The notes beneath the pieces were generated by a model, which was not told where the DNA came from, did not search any database, and worked only from the letters and a program-made list of their open reading frames with translations. A stretch of DNA of 36,048 bases from Parvularculaceae bacterium (GTDB lineage Bacteria > Pseudomonadota > Alphaproteobacteria > Caulobacterales > Parvularculaceae), in assembly GCA_021776435.1 (NCBI GenBank), contig JAJFFW010000010.1, forward strand, positions 1 through 36,048. The letters run 5' to 3'. Of the stretch, positions 16,392-24,952 are shown in pieces. Positions within the stretch are counted from its first letter, which is position 1; each line of letters begins with the position of its first letter. The position numbers and the translations under genes were made by a program.

Positions 16392-16468
16392 TCAAGACGA
16401 TTCGGCACGAGCCTTAATAATAAGGAAACGCTAACCGCGTTAGAATTCGCTTGTGTTTTTAGAAGCGA

Positions 16469-18007
16469 ATGATGCCTGTAACCACTCTCCCTGCCGGTCA
16501 CATTGAGGCCAGTCCACAGCTGCCCGCCGTGATTGCGTATGTCGTCTTTGCTTTGGCGACAATTACGTTCCTGCACCCGACCGTGATCGCCATGGTGGCG
16601 ATGTGGCTTCAATCGTCATCGTTCAATCATGGGGTTTTAATCGCACCCATCGCAATTTGGTTAATGGCGACGGACCAGAGAGCAAAAATGATTGCGCCGG
16701 CGCCAACATTTTGGGCGTCCGGAATTGTCGCGCTGGCGGCTATTGTTTGGCTCTTAGGGCGCGCTGGAAATGCTGAACTCATCGAAGAAATCGCTTTGGT
16801 CAGTCTTCTGATCGCAGGAGTCGTTACCGTTTTCGGATTGCAGTTGGCTCGAATATGGGTGTTTCCACTTGGCTTTCTCTATTTCATGGTTCCATTCGGC
16901 GGGTCCCTGATCCCAGCTTTACAACACTTGACAGCGAGCGTCGTCGTTAGTGTCTTAAGCTTCTCGGGAATACCGGTCACAGCGGATGGTGTTTTGATCA
17001 ATACGTCAGCAGGCGCTTTTGAGATTGCGGAGGCTTGCGCCGGATTTCGTTTCCTCATCAGCGCAGTGATGATCTCAACTTTGTTTTCGTATCTGGCATT
17101 TGTCAGTTGGCGTAAGCGTGGCATATTTATCGGATTTGCTATCGCCCTGGCGCTGACTGCCAACATTATCCGAGCATTCTTTCTTATTATACTCGCGACA
17201 TTGACTGAAAAGAAATTTGGTGTTGGCCCTGAACATATTTTGATCGGATGGTTTTTTTACGGGGCTGTCTTCCTGACCCTGATTGTGATCGGGCGGAAAT
17301 TTTCAGACCGTCGGCCCTTTGACGGCGCCCTTCACCCCGTCACAGCATTTAAAGGGCGTTCGCAATTGATCGCGGCGATTATTCCGCTGATCGCCATTCT
17401 GCTCATCACTTCCACCTATGCCCGCATTGTCATCGACCGACATGATGGCGTTGCGCCGACAGTGTTACCACTATTGAGCGCGTCCGGATGGAGAATCACG
17501 CCTCCTGATTTAGAGTTGCAGGCGCGGTTTACAGGCGCGGACAGAGCCGTTCATGCGTCCTATCAGGACGACATTACTCAGGTGCAGACTTCCATTGCCT
17601 ATTATGCTTACGATCGACCCGGTGCGGAAGTGATTTCAAGCGGTAATCGTGGATTTGAGAAATTCGGGTGGAGAGAGACAGGCGCGCGCACATTTGAGAT
17701 TGATGGCCTCGGCGTTCAAAATCTGTCAATCAAGGTGCGTTTTCTCCGCGGACCCCACCACCAGCGGATTGCAGTAACGACACTTTATTGGCTTGGAGAT
17801 GATGCCTACGATAACCCCACTGCCCTGAAATTTCATCAGATGCGTGAGCGATTGGTCGGAATCCATAAACCCGGTGGGCTCATCGTCGTGGTCGCCCCTA
17901 TTGCAAGTGACGAGATCATGGCTGCCGCCGACATTGCAAAATTTTTACATGATTCAGAATCGATTCCGGTCTGGCGTAACCGAATAGCCGTGAAAGCGAC
18001 GCAATAG
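16469..18007 (+). CDS. xrtA: Exosortase A fused to an EpsI domain
   Basis: Exosortases are membrane cysteine transpeptidase-like enzymes that process PEP-CTERM proteins. The first 275 residues are hydrophobic with about eight membrane segments and carry the catalytic triad: Cys190 in EACAGFRF, Arg235 in ANIIRAFF and His256 in GPEHILIGWFF. Residues about 290-512 are a soluble EpsI/DUF3485 domain with one further membrane span (AIIPLIAILLITSTYA). This fused form is usual for exosortase A. Next, separated by one base, is the amidotransferase typical of XrtA loci, which supports type A. ATG codons at 16469 and 16472 are equivalent. No PEP-CTERM protein is found in the window. Confidence 0.9.
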   Translation: MMPVTTLPAGHIEASPQLPAVIAYVVFALATITFLHPTVIAMVAMWLQSSSFNHGVLIAPIAIWLMATDQRAKMIAPAPTFWASGIVALAAIVWLLGRAGNAELIEEIALVSLLIAGVVTVFGLQLARIWVFPLGFLYFMVPFGGSLIPALQHLTASVVVSVLSFSGIPVTADGVLINTSAGAFEIAEACAGFRFLISAVMISTLFSYLAFVSWRKRGIFIGFAIALALTANIIRAFFLIILATLTEKKFGVGPEHILIGWFFYGAVFLTLIVIGRKFSDRRPFDGALHPVTAFKGRSQLIAAIIPLIAILLITSTYARIVIDRHDGVAPTVLPLLSASGWRITPPDLELQARFTGADRAVHASYQDDITQVQTSIAYYAYDRPGAEVISSGNRGFEKFGWRETGARTFEIDGLGVQNLSIKVRFLRGPHHQRIAVTTLYWLGDDAYDNPTALKFHQMRERLVGIHKPGGLIVVVAPIASDEIMAAADIAKFLHDSESIPVWRNRIAVKATQ

Positions 18008-18008
18008 C

Positions 18009-19910
18009 GTGTGTGGAATTGCTGGTATAGTCGACATATGTGGGGATCGGAATATTGATCCCTCGATTATAAGACGCATGACGGACGCACTACGTCACCG
18101 TGGACCAGATGGTGAAGGATTTTACGAAGCGCCAGGAATTCACTTCGGCCACCGGCGTCTTGCAATTATAGACCGTGAGGGCGGCGCCCAACCTTTCCAT
18201 GCGCGGACCCGAAAATGCATCCTCTCCTATAATGGTGAAATCTATAATCATGCCGGACTCGCCGCTCGTCTGAATATGCGTGGCCATACGATGCACACAC
18301 GTTCCGATACGGAGGTTGTGGCTGAAGGACTAGCGTATGATGGCGCGAAGTTCATTCATGAGATGCGGGGTATGTTCGCCTTCGCCTTTTGGGATGACGA
18401 ACAAGGGGCGCTTTTGCTGGCGCGTGACAGGCTCGGTGAAAAACCCCTTTATTACGCTGTCACGCATGATGGGTTTCTGATTTTTGCCTCGGAAATTTGC
18501 GCCCTCGCCGTTTCAGGGTTGATTGCCCTCGAATTGAATCCTGAGGCGGTGATGGATTATTTCTATTACGGATATGTCCCAGACCCCAAGACGATCTATC
18601 GCGGCGTGAGTAAGCTGGAGGCAGGCCACCAGCTCTCTGTCAAACGGGGCGGCGATCTCAAGATAGAACAATATTGGAAACCAGCTTTTGCGCCTTCGCC
18701 GGCGCGCTCATTCGAACAGGCTAGCGACGAGCTTTGCGAAAAACTTGATGAGGCGGTTCGGTTACAGATGGTGACGGATGTACCTTTAGGCGCATTTCTT
18801 TCCGGCGGCGTAGACTCGTCCGGGATCGTTGCCGCGATGGCGCAAACAGGCGTCCAGCCTGTGACTTGCACAGCCGGGTTTAACGATGCTGCATTCGACG
18901 AACGGGTCTATGCGCGCGTCGTCGCTGATCGCTTCTCGACCAATCATCACGAGCTCACAGCGCAACTGAATGCAGTGACCTTAATCGATGACGTCGCCCG
19001 AGCGTTCGGTGAACCCTTCGCTGACATATCTGCTTTGCCCACCTACTTGGTGGCGAAGCTGGCGAGAGAGCACGTTACTGTGGCGCTCTCTGGAGATGGA
19101 GGCGATGAAGTCTTCGGAGGGTATCGCCGGTACAGGTTTTTTACAGCTGAAGAGCGGCTTCGTTCACTCCTTCCCTCTTCACTTCGGCATTTGGTGTTTG
19201 GGTCTGCCGGCGCTGTGTATCCAAAACTCGATTGGGCGCCTCAACCGTTCCGATTAAAAACGACATTGCAGGCGCTAGGCGATTCTCGTGCAAAAGGGTA
19301 TGCGCGCGCCGTCGCAATTAATTTTCCAGATAGAGTACGGACCATCCTTTCTGGTGATTTCAAATATTCCTTGGCCGGTTATTGTCCACAAACAGTGATA
19401 GAAAGCGCCATGGACGGGGCCGGTTGCGAAGATCCTTTACTCCTTGCTCAATATACCGATTATTCAACATGGTTGTCTGGGCGCATGCTCGTTAAAGCGG
19501 ACCGGACATCCATGGCGCATTCGCTTGAGGTGCGGGCGCCGCTTTTGGATTCCAAACTTGTTGATTGGGCAGGGTTGTTACCGCCGTCGTATAAGAATTT
19601 TCAAGGCTCGGGGAAACGTATCCTGAAGGCTGCCCTCGCACCGCGGTTTGAGGAAGGATTCCTGGATCGGAAGAAACAGGGATTTACACCGCCATTGGCC
19701 GAGTGGTTGCGTAGCAACACGAACAACCCGATTTCCCGTCTTGAAGACTCCTCGCTATGGAGCCAATCGGGCATTCTCGATGAGAAGGCCGTTCGTTCTC
19801 TCGCAGTTTCTCACAGTGTGAAACGCGTCGATGCTTCACAAGAATTGTGGACAGTGATTATGTTTGATGCGTTTTTGCGTAACCAGGCAAAACCGCCCTC
19901 ACCTGTTTAA
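18009..19910 (+). CDS. XrtA-associated asparagine synthase-like amidotransferase
   Basis: Class II glutamine amidotransferase plus asparagine-synthase domains; the related family 'exosortase A system-associated amidotransferase 1' is thought to amidate a sugar or exopolysaccharide component. The 633 residues begin MCGIAGIVD with nucleophile Cys2, glutaminase domain about 2-210 (RHRGPDGEG, LSYNGEIYNH), then the synthetase domain with the PPi loop FLSGGVDSSG (about 262-271) and ALSGDGGDEVFGGYRRY. The start is GTG, one base after the xrtA stop, without a clear ribosome binding site, so it is probably coupled. Its last 53 bases overlap the convergent gene. Confidence 0.9.
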   Translation: MCGIAGIVDICGDRNIDPSIIRRMTDALRHRGPDGEGFYEAPGIHFGHRRLAIIDREGGAQPFHARTRKCILSYNGEIYNHAGLAARLNMRGHTMHTRSDTEVVAEGLAYDGAKFIHEMRGMFAFAFWDDEQGALLLARDRLGEKPLYYAVTHDGFLIFASEICALAVSGLIALELNPEAVMDYFYYGYVPDPKTIYRGVSKLEAGHQLSVKRGGDLKIEQYWKPAFAPSPARSFEQASDELCEKLDEAVRLQMVTDVPLGAFLSGGVDSSGIVAAMAQTGVQPVTCTAGFNDAAFDERVYARVVADRFSTNHHELTAQLNAVTLIDDVARAFGEPFADISALPTYLVAKLAREHVTVALSGDGGDEVFGGYRRYRFFTAEERLRSLLPSSLRHLVFGSAGAVYPKLDWAPQPFRLKTTLQALGDSRAKGYARAVAINFPDRVRTILSGDFKYSLAGYCPQTVIESAMDGAGCEDPLLLAQYTDYSTWLSGRMLVKADRTSMAHSLEVRAPLLDSKLVDWAGLLPPSYKNFQGSGKRILKAALAPRFEEGFLDRKKQGFTPPLAEWLRSNTNNPISRLEDSSLWSQSGILDEKAVRSLAVSHSVKRVDASQELWTVIMFDAFLRNQAKPPSPV

Positions 19911-20982
19911 TCTTGTTGCGAATTCGCGCCCGGGCGCCGTTGCGTTCAATCACAACAGTTGAGAGTGTTTCGCCTTCCATACCCAGCTCGCGCTTATAAC
20001 GCGCTTCACCAGCCAGAAAATCATAAACGGCATAACCGGCGTCCATGTAATGTTGAGCGGCGAGAGCATGGCTGACAAGACCAGGCTTTAACCGATTATC
20101 GGGTTCATATTGAAATCCGCTTTGGTAACTTAAAACTCGGTCATTATGAACAAAATTATGAAGTCCACCAATCAGTTGATCACCGGCAAAAACTGTACAT
20201 AAAGACAGAACTTCCGGCGCTTCAGCAAATAATCGGTTATGAAACGATAAAAACAATGGATTTGAATAGACGCCCGCACTCCCTCGATTCGCCCAGGTTT
20301 TGGCGTGTAGGTCTTTAATAAGGTCAAATGACTGGCGGTAATCCTGGCTGCCGTCTTCGATGACAAGGCGTAACTCACCCCGTTGGCGATATAGCCGGAT
20401 TGAGCGCTTGATTGCGCTCCGAACAGAAGCCCGAAGGCCATCCAGTAATGTCTTGCCTGAGTCTCTGGCATGCAGGAGGTTACTCTGAAATGTTGGTAGA
20501 CTGTTTATCACTTCATGGTGGCGCCCGTTCTCTTCAGCGATAGCGATAATGGAGTTACAAAAACTTTGCCGGGCATTACGAAATACCAATCTGTCAGCAA
20601 CCGTTTGATTGGTGAGTAGTGCTCTCGCAGCGATACGTTTTAACTGACCGCCGTGGTGTTGGCGGTGAGTCAAGAAGTCGTTGAATTCGATATAAATTGC
20701 ATCGTGTGCTGGGAGCCCATACTCCATGCAATGGGCGGGATTCGAGCCGAACAGAGTTGAATAGCGGTTGTTTGATTGACCGAAGGCAGTCATCAGAATT
20801 GGTTCGCCCGCCTCTTCAATGATCAGTTGAAAGACCTTTGATCCTCGTGGACGGCCTTTGATCCAAGCAATGACCCATGCGGGTGATAAGTAAAATGGAG
20901 GCTCGTCAGCCTGAGAGTAAAGTCGATGCCATGTACGAATAAAAGCGTCTACATCAACGACAGGTTCAATGCGGGCTTTCAT
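19858..20982 (-). CDS. GNAT/FemAB-like acyltransferase (CelD/BcsL type)
   Basis: A 374-residue soluble protein with the double-GNAT architecture of CelD/BcsL and FemAB-like proteins. Seen are the N-terminal FYLSPAWVIAWIKG, the basic helix LRASVRSAIKRSIRLYRQRGEL, LHAKTWANRGSAGVYSNP and the C-terminal core QLIGGLHNFVHNDRVLSYQSGF followed by AGYAVYDFLAGEARYKREL (typical YDFLxGdexYK). Such genes accompany exopolysaccharide and exosortase loci and may acylate a glycan or lipid carrier. The ATG overlaps the glycosyltransferase stop by four bases (ATGA). Its 3' end overlaps the amidotransferase gene. Confidence 0.82.
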   Translation of the reverse strand: MKARIEPVVDVDAFIRTWHRLYSQADEPPFYLSPAWVIAWIKGRPRGSKVFQLIIEEAGEPILMTAFGQSNNRYSTLFGSNPAHCMEYGLPAHDAIYIEFNDFLTHRQHHGGQLKRIAARALLTNQTVADRLVFRNARQSFCNSIIAIAEENGRHHEVINSLPTFQSNLLHARDSGKTLLDGLRASVRSAIKRSIRLYRQRGELRLVIEDGSQDYRQSFDLIKDLHAKTWANRGSAGVYSNPLFLSFHNRLFAEAPEVLSLCTVFAGDQLIGGLHNFVHNDRVLSYQSGFQYEPDNRLKPGLVSHALAAQHYMDAGYAVYDFLAGEARYKRELGMEGETLSTVVIERNGARARIRNKIKQVRAVLPGYAKTHQT

Positions 20983-22148
20983 ATATTTCGTCCGGCGGCT
21001 TGTAGGTAAAGCGCACGGTGCGCCTCAATCATAGGCTCCAACCGGAAGTCCCGCCTTGCTTTTTGAGCATTTGCAGCGCCCAGCGCCTGGCGGAGCGTGC
21101 GATCGTCGATTAACCGGCTCAACGCCGCTGAGAATGCCTTTTCATCACTGACCGGAATAATGAAAGGTTTATTTTCCGCCGCGACCATATCAACGATCTC
21201 GCCGACATCAGTGGAGATCACGGGTAATCCAGCCGCCATAGCTTCCATAAGGCTGATCGGAGCTTGTTCCGTATCTGAGGACATCACAAATATATCGAAT
21301 GTTGGGTAAACGCTTTCGGGTTTTGAAGTGGCGCCTAGTAATGAAATTCTCTCCCCTGCCCGACTAGATTCTTTTGCGGCGGCAAGGAGATCGCGCTCGG
21401 GCCCGGCGCCAATAATCTCAAGGCGCGTGCGGAGATGGCTATCACACTTGGAAAATACGCGTATCAACCGCGAAAAATTCTTTTCAGGTCGTAGAGCCCC
21501 GACAGTTCCAATTGTGACAATGTCAGACTTCACGGCGTTATTCTTGGCGCGGGTTACCGTCATAAATCGGTTAACGTCTATCGCATTGCCGATGTGGCGG
21601 ACATTTTTGCGTGGCAGTCGCCATTTTGAAATCGCCAGGGATTCAAGTGCGCGTGATGGTGTTACGGTAATACTCTGGGTAAGCACCAATCTACGCATGA
21701 ATACACGCCGGGCCAACTGATGTGATGGCGATTCATCAGGTCCGAATCCATCTTCGAAATGTAAATGAGGTCTATGTGCGAAAAATCTGTTGGCGAGCGC
21801 AGCTTCTGTTGATCCCCAATTGTAGGTACACAAGAGATCGGGGTTGATTCGATCGATCAGCGATAGAACCGCCCTTACATTGGTCGGGCTGATGAAGGAT
21901 GATTTGTGCGCGGTGAGGCTATGATAATCGACAAGGGTGTCATCGCTAAAAGGTTGGCGCGCGCTGAAATCGCCGTCTAATGCTGCGACATGGTGGTGAA
22001 ACGACTGCCCGAGTGCGCCAGCCAACGTTATAAAACGAGATTGCTGGCCGCCCATCGCAAAAGATGGAAACACATGAAGCATAACAGTGGGATCGGCGTC
22101 GACCAGATGACAACCCTCAGTGGCGCAATGTTCTATTTGTTTCAGCAT
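20979..22148 (-). CDS. Glycosyltransferase family 4 protein
   Basis: Retaining GT-B glycosyltransferase, here probably building the exopolysaccharide of the exosortase locus. The 389 residues show the N-terminal Rossmann start VMLHVFPSFAMGGQQSRF, then TIGTVGALRPEKNFSRLIRVF with the Pro-Glu-Lys segment, RLEIIGAGPERDLL, and the donor-binding stretch DIFVMSSDTEQAPISLMEAMAAGLPVISTDVGEI (in parts: DIFVMSSDTEQAP and ISLMEAMAAGLPVIST). I chose the ATG at 22148; a TTG at 22166 is also in frame and neither has a good ribosome binding site. It overlaps the next gene by four bases. Donor and acceptor sugars cannot be told from the sequence. Confidence 0.87.
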   Translation of the reverse strand: MLKQIEHCATEGCHLVDADPTVMLHVFPSFAMGGQQSRFITLAGALGQSFHHHVAALDGDFSARQPFSDDTLVDYHSLTAHKSSFISPTNVRAVLSLIDRINPDLLCTYNWGSTEAALANRFFAHRPHLHFEDGFGPDESPSHQLARRVFMRRLVLTQSITVTPSRALESLAISKWRLPRKNVRHIGNAIDVNRFMTVTRAKNNAVKSDIVTIGTVGALRPEKNFSRLIRVFSKCDSHLRTRLEIIGAGPERDLLAAAKESSRAGERISLLGATSKPESVYPTFDIFVMSSDTEQAPISLMEAMAAGLPVISTDVGEIVDMVAAENKPFIIPVSDEKAFSAALSRLIDDRTLRQALGAANAQKARRDFRLEPMIEAHRALYLQAAGRNI

Positions 22149-22312
22149 TCGCGTTATTTTTGGCAAACCGTGTGTCCGGCATTAGATCGTAAAGATCTGG
22201 AAAGGGTATTAAGAGCCAAGAAAATAAACGATTTGGCGCTGAAATCGAGAAAGGCGCATCACGATCCGCACTGCACAGGTTGTAAACAATCTGGTAGGAC
22301 TCAAATGGAATA

Positions 22313-23485
22313 ATGGTCCTAATTATGACCAGATCATTAAAATGCGCAGTTATTGGAGCTGGCGCTGCTGGCTCTGCAGCTGCATATCATCTTGCGCGTT
22401 CAGGCGCCCGTGTTTGTGTCTTCGAACAATACCCGCTATTGCATGACCGCGGCAGCTCACATGGCTCAACACGCCTATTTCGGGTCGCCTATTTTGAAGA
22501 CCCACATTATGTACCGCTCTTACGGCGGTGTATCGAAATGTGGCGGGACCTTGAATTAACTTCCGGGGAGCGTCTTTTTTTTCAAATTGGCGCTCTGCAG
22601 GTTGGTCATGGCGACGGGGTATTGATCCCCGGTGTGTTACGAACTGCGAAAGAGTATGACCTGCCGATTGAGAAACTGACGGAGCATCGTGCAAAAGAAC
22701 GATTTCCCTGGTTCAATCTGGATAAGAACACTTCAGCCATTGTCGATTGCGAAGCGGGTTTTATTCTCGCAGAATCTGCAGTGCGAACACATTTGGAAGC
22801 GGCACGCTCATTGGGCGCCCAGATTTGTGCTGAAGAACGAGTGGTAAATTGGTGTGATAGTGGAAAAACACTTTCACTTGAAACGGACAAGGATAAATAC
22901 CAGTTTGACCGGATCATCTTCACGCCTGGCGCTTGGGCCAATCGTTATCTCGCTGAACTCGGTATCAATATCCAACCCGTCCGAAAAACAGTGCACTGGA
23001 TAGCACAAGGGGATGAACGGTTTCGCGTTGGAGCAGGGTTTATTCCGTTTGTCATAGAGACTAAAGATTCTGAAATACTTTACGGTTTTCCTGCGACAGA
23101 TGATGCTGGGGTGAAAATCGCTCTTCACACAGGTGGTGAGAATTCTGACACACCCGACAACGTCAATCGTATTGCCAGTATCCGCGATGACGAACCAGTC
23201 ATAAATGCTTTGAATACCTATGCACCTGGATTGCCATCGATCATACAGCGAAGAAAAACATGTCTCTATGAAATGAGTCCGGACGGGCATTTTATAATTG
23301 ATAAACATCCGGACGATAATCGGGTCGTATTTGCACTTGGCCTTTCCGGTCACGGATTCAAATTCACGCCGTTAATCGGTGCGGTGATGGCTGATCTTGC
23401 CCTGAAGGGAGGCACGCTTTCGCCCATCGGGTTTCTCAATTTGAACCGATTCAATGCTTCAGGAGATATAAAAGCATTGCTTTGA
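22313..23485 (+). CDS. FAD-dependent oxidoreductase, sarcosine/N-methyltryptophan oxidase type
   Basis: Flavin amine oxidase of the MSOX/SolA group, oxidising N-methylated amino acids to the demethylated amine, formaldehyde and peroxide. The 390 residues show the dinucleotide-binding motif GAGAAGSAAAYHLARSGARV, the RGSSHGSTRLFR segment after it, PGAWAN near the middle and CLYEMSPDGHFIIDKHP, with Cys at the position that links FAD covalently in SolA and MSOX, then LGLSGHGFKFTPLIG. The ATG at 22313 has GGAA 4 bases upstream; 22325 is an alternative. It is divergent from the glycosyltransferase gene and stands alone, so its link to the exosortase locus is doubtful. Confidence 0.85.
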   Translation: MVLIMTRSLKCAVIGAGAAGSAAAYHLARSGARVCVFEQYPLLHDRGSSHGSTRLFRVAYFEDPHYVPLLRRCIEMWRDLELTSGERLFFQIGALQVGHGDGVLIPGVLRTAKEYDLPIEKLTEHRAKERFPWFNLDKNTSAIVDCEAGFILAESAVRTHLEAARSLGAQICAEERVVNWCDSGKTLSLETDKDKYQFDRIIFTPGAWANRYLAELGINIQPVRKTVHWIAQGDERFRVGAGFIPFVIETKDSEILYGFPATDDAGVKIALHTGGENSDTPDNVNRIASIRDDEPVINALNTYAPGLPSIIQRRKTCLYEMSPDGHFIIDKHPDDNRVVFALGLSGHGFKFTPLIGAVMADLALKGGTLSPIGFLNLNRFNASGDIKALL

Positions 23486-23601
23486 CCGTAGGTCATTCAT
23501 TTCATTGAATGAACACATTTTTCCATAGCGGATAGTGATCACGCCATTTCACGCAAAGTCCTCTGCATGCGTCTCGCTTGATGTTACAAGCCTACTATAG
23601 A

Positions 23602-23629
23602 ATCGGGCGATAAATCAGGATCGCCCGAT
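23602..23629. terminator. Hairpin between convergent genes
   Basis: ATCGGGCGA (23602-23610) pairs perfectly with TCGCCCGAT (23621-23629) around ten bases. On the plus strand a T-rich stretch starts only 8 bases later, so it is a weak terminator for the oxidoreductase gene; it may serve both directions. Confidence 0.4.
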
Positions 23630-23653
23630 GCGATCGTTTTCTTTGTGGTCGCT

Positions 23654-23698
23654 CCGGTTTCGCGAAAAACCGGACCTCATCTTGAGCTTGTCGAAGGA
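23654..23698. repeat. Short palindrome plus a dispersed CTTGAGCTTGTCGAAGGA-type repeat
   Basis: CCGGTTT (23654-23660) pairs with AAACCGG (23667-23673). Directly after it, CCTCATCTTGAGCTTGTC then GAAGGA (23675-23698) matches a repeat that I recall as widely dispersed in bacterial intergenic DNA (TCGACAAGCTCAGGATGAGG on the other strand). It lies just downstream of the last pilus gene. Confidence 0.55.
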
Positions 23699-23718
23699 CC
23701 GCTTTTTCGCCCGGCGCT

Positions 23719-24318
23719 CTAAGTTGTGCAATTTGTTGGGGCGGGGTCGCACAATTGGACGCGTGTTGTTTGTCGCGGCCAGCGTTTGACGTTTTCAGAA
23801 AATGTTAATGGCGCTTTGAATATCTGGTGAGTTAATGATGATTTGTATTGATAATTCATTTCCACGACAATCAACGACGTCTGGTCGTTCAGAAGAGTGT
23901 CGTCGTCAATATTTGTGTACGTAACGCCACGTTGTAACGGTTCTATTCCTGCATTATTACGACTCCAGTGGACAATAGCATTCCCGTTTGGGTCTCTTAT
24001 GACACTGATTAACGTATAGGTGAGTGTCGATTGACCATTTGGCTGCAATATCTGCTCGATACCTGTAAAGAGATCATCGATTTCTGTGGGCGATAGTTCA
24101 GTGGACTGGGCGGCGAGATCTGAGAGCGTATTAGCAGCATGAGAGATTCGTCGCTTTATCGTCAGCGCATCAGATCCTTCCAACATCCCGAAGAAAAGAA
24201 TGGTCATTACAGGTAATATCAAGGCGAATTCAGTCGCGGCCATGGCTACCCGATCATGCCAAAAATTCTTCAGACAGCGCATGAAACCGACGCCTCTTTT
24301 GAGTGCTGAATATTTCAT
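23719..24318 (-). CDS. TadE/TadG-like pilus assembly protein
   Basis: A 199-residue minor pilin-like protein of Flp/Tad pilus systems. A basic N terminus (MKYSALKRGVGFMRCLKNFW) is followed by the TadE signature RVAMAATEFALILPVMTILFFGMLEGSDAL, here given in parts AATEFALILPV and MTILFFGMLEGSDAL, a prepilin-like Glu at the start of one membrane segment. The rest is extracytoplasmic, beta-rich and ends CDPAPTNCTT with two cysteines. AGAGG lies 9 bases before the ATG. It is the last of three such genes on this strand; the spacing suggests one operon. Confidence 0.82.
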   Translation of the reverse strand: MKYSALKRGVGFMRCLKNFWHDRVAMAATEFALILPVMTILFFGMLEGSDALTIKRRISHAANTLSDLAAQSTELSPTEIDDLFTGIEQILQPNGQSTLTYTLISVIRDPNGNAIVHWSRNNAGIEPLQRGVTYTNIDDDTLLNDQTSLIVVEMNYQYKSSLTHQIFKAPLTFSENVKRWPRQTTRVQLCDPAPTNCTT

Positions 24319-24360
24319 TTTGAAACGCCTCTGTCGCGAACAACCATTAAATATGCATCC

Positions 24361-24918
24361 CTAGTTTTTCGAAAACGGTTCATTACGGAAGATGAAAGTC
24401 GATACTAACCTTCTAGCGGCGCCGTCAGTTGATGATAGGTTGATACCGATAGATGGATTAATTGGCCTGTAGAGCAGACAGAATCGCAATCGAATAATCT
24501 GATTATCCACCCCGGGTTCGAAAGCCAGATTGTCGATGGCATTTTGATCATCACCGCGACAAACCGCTGGCGTCACATCCGCAGCGAGGTCTGCGAAGGT
24601 GTTGAATTGTTTCACCTCGACCGTCAGATTCGTTGTGCATTCACCAAACAGATCCAATGTCGGACAAACAAGTGTGAAGAAATCTTGTTTGGTGAGGCCA
24701 TTATTCTGAGATTGGCCCGTTCGTACGAACCTAGAAGCACTAATCGTCGCTGCGTCGAGTGTCGAATTTACAAAATAGAACCACCCGACTTCGAATGTCG
24801 AAAACATCATTAAAAAGAATATTGGCGCGACGATCGCAAACTCTATAGCGGATGTGCCCTGCTTATCGCAGGGAAAACCGTGTATCTTTCTGATTAACTT
24901 TCTCATGGTCGGCGCCAT
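24361..24918 (-). CDS. TadE-like pilus assembly protein
   Basis: A 185-residue protein with the TadE signature GTSAIEFAIVAPIFFLMMF (about residues 21-39): Glu in SAIEF and one membrane helix, then FEVGWFYFVNSTLDAATISASRFVRTG, with the family's typical DAATxxAxRxVRTG stretch. Four cysteines in the exported part may form disulfides. TadE proteins are pseudopilins processed by TadV-type peptidases. In-frame ATGs at 24918 and 24906 are both possible and lack a clear ribosome binding site, which suggests coupling to the upstream gene. It lies 34 bases after the large TadG-like gene. Confidence 0.85.
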   Translation of the reverse strand: MAPTMRKLIRKIHGFPCDKQGTSAIEFAIVAPIFFLMMFSTFEVGWFYFVNSTLDAATISASRFVRTGQSQNNGLTKQDFFTLVCPTLDLFGECTTNLTVEVKQFNTFADLAADVTPAVCRGDDQNAIDNLAFEPGVDNQIIRLRFCLLYRPINPSIGINLSSTDGAARRLVSTFIFRNEPFSKN

Positions 24919-24952
24919 TCGGTTATGAATACTATGTTCGATTTAGTTCGCG

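Noticed and set aside
16412-16443. CCTTA-N4-TAAGG and CTAAC-N3-GTTAG dyads between acs and xrtA
   Set aside because: Short stems, no T run and no promoter overlap that I can defend; kept only as a note.
21990-22313. 107-codon plus-strand frame across the glycosyltransferase start and intergenic gap
   Set aside because: Mostly antisense to the glycosyltransferase, no ribosome binding site, no known family.
16469-23485. PEP-CTERM sorting signals in genes around xrtA
   Set aside because: None of the visible C termini has a PEP motif, membrane helix and basic tail.
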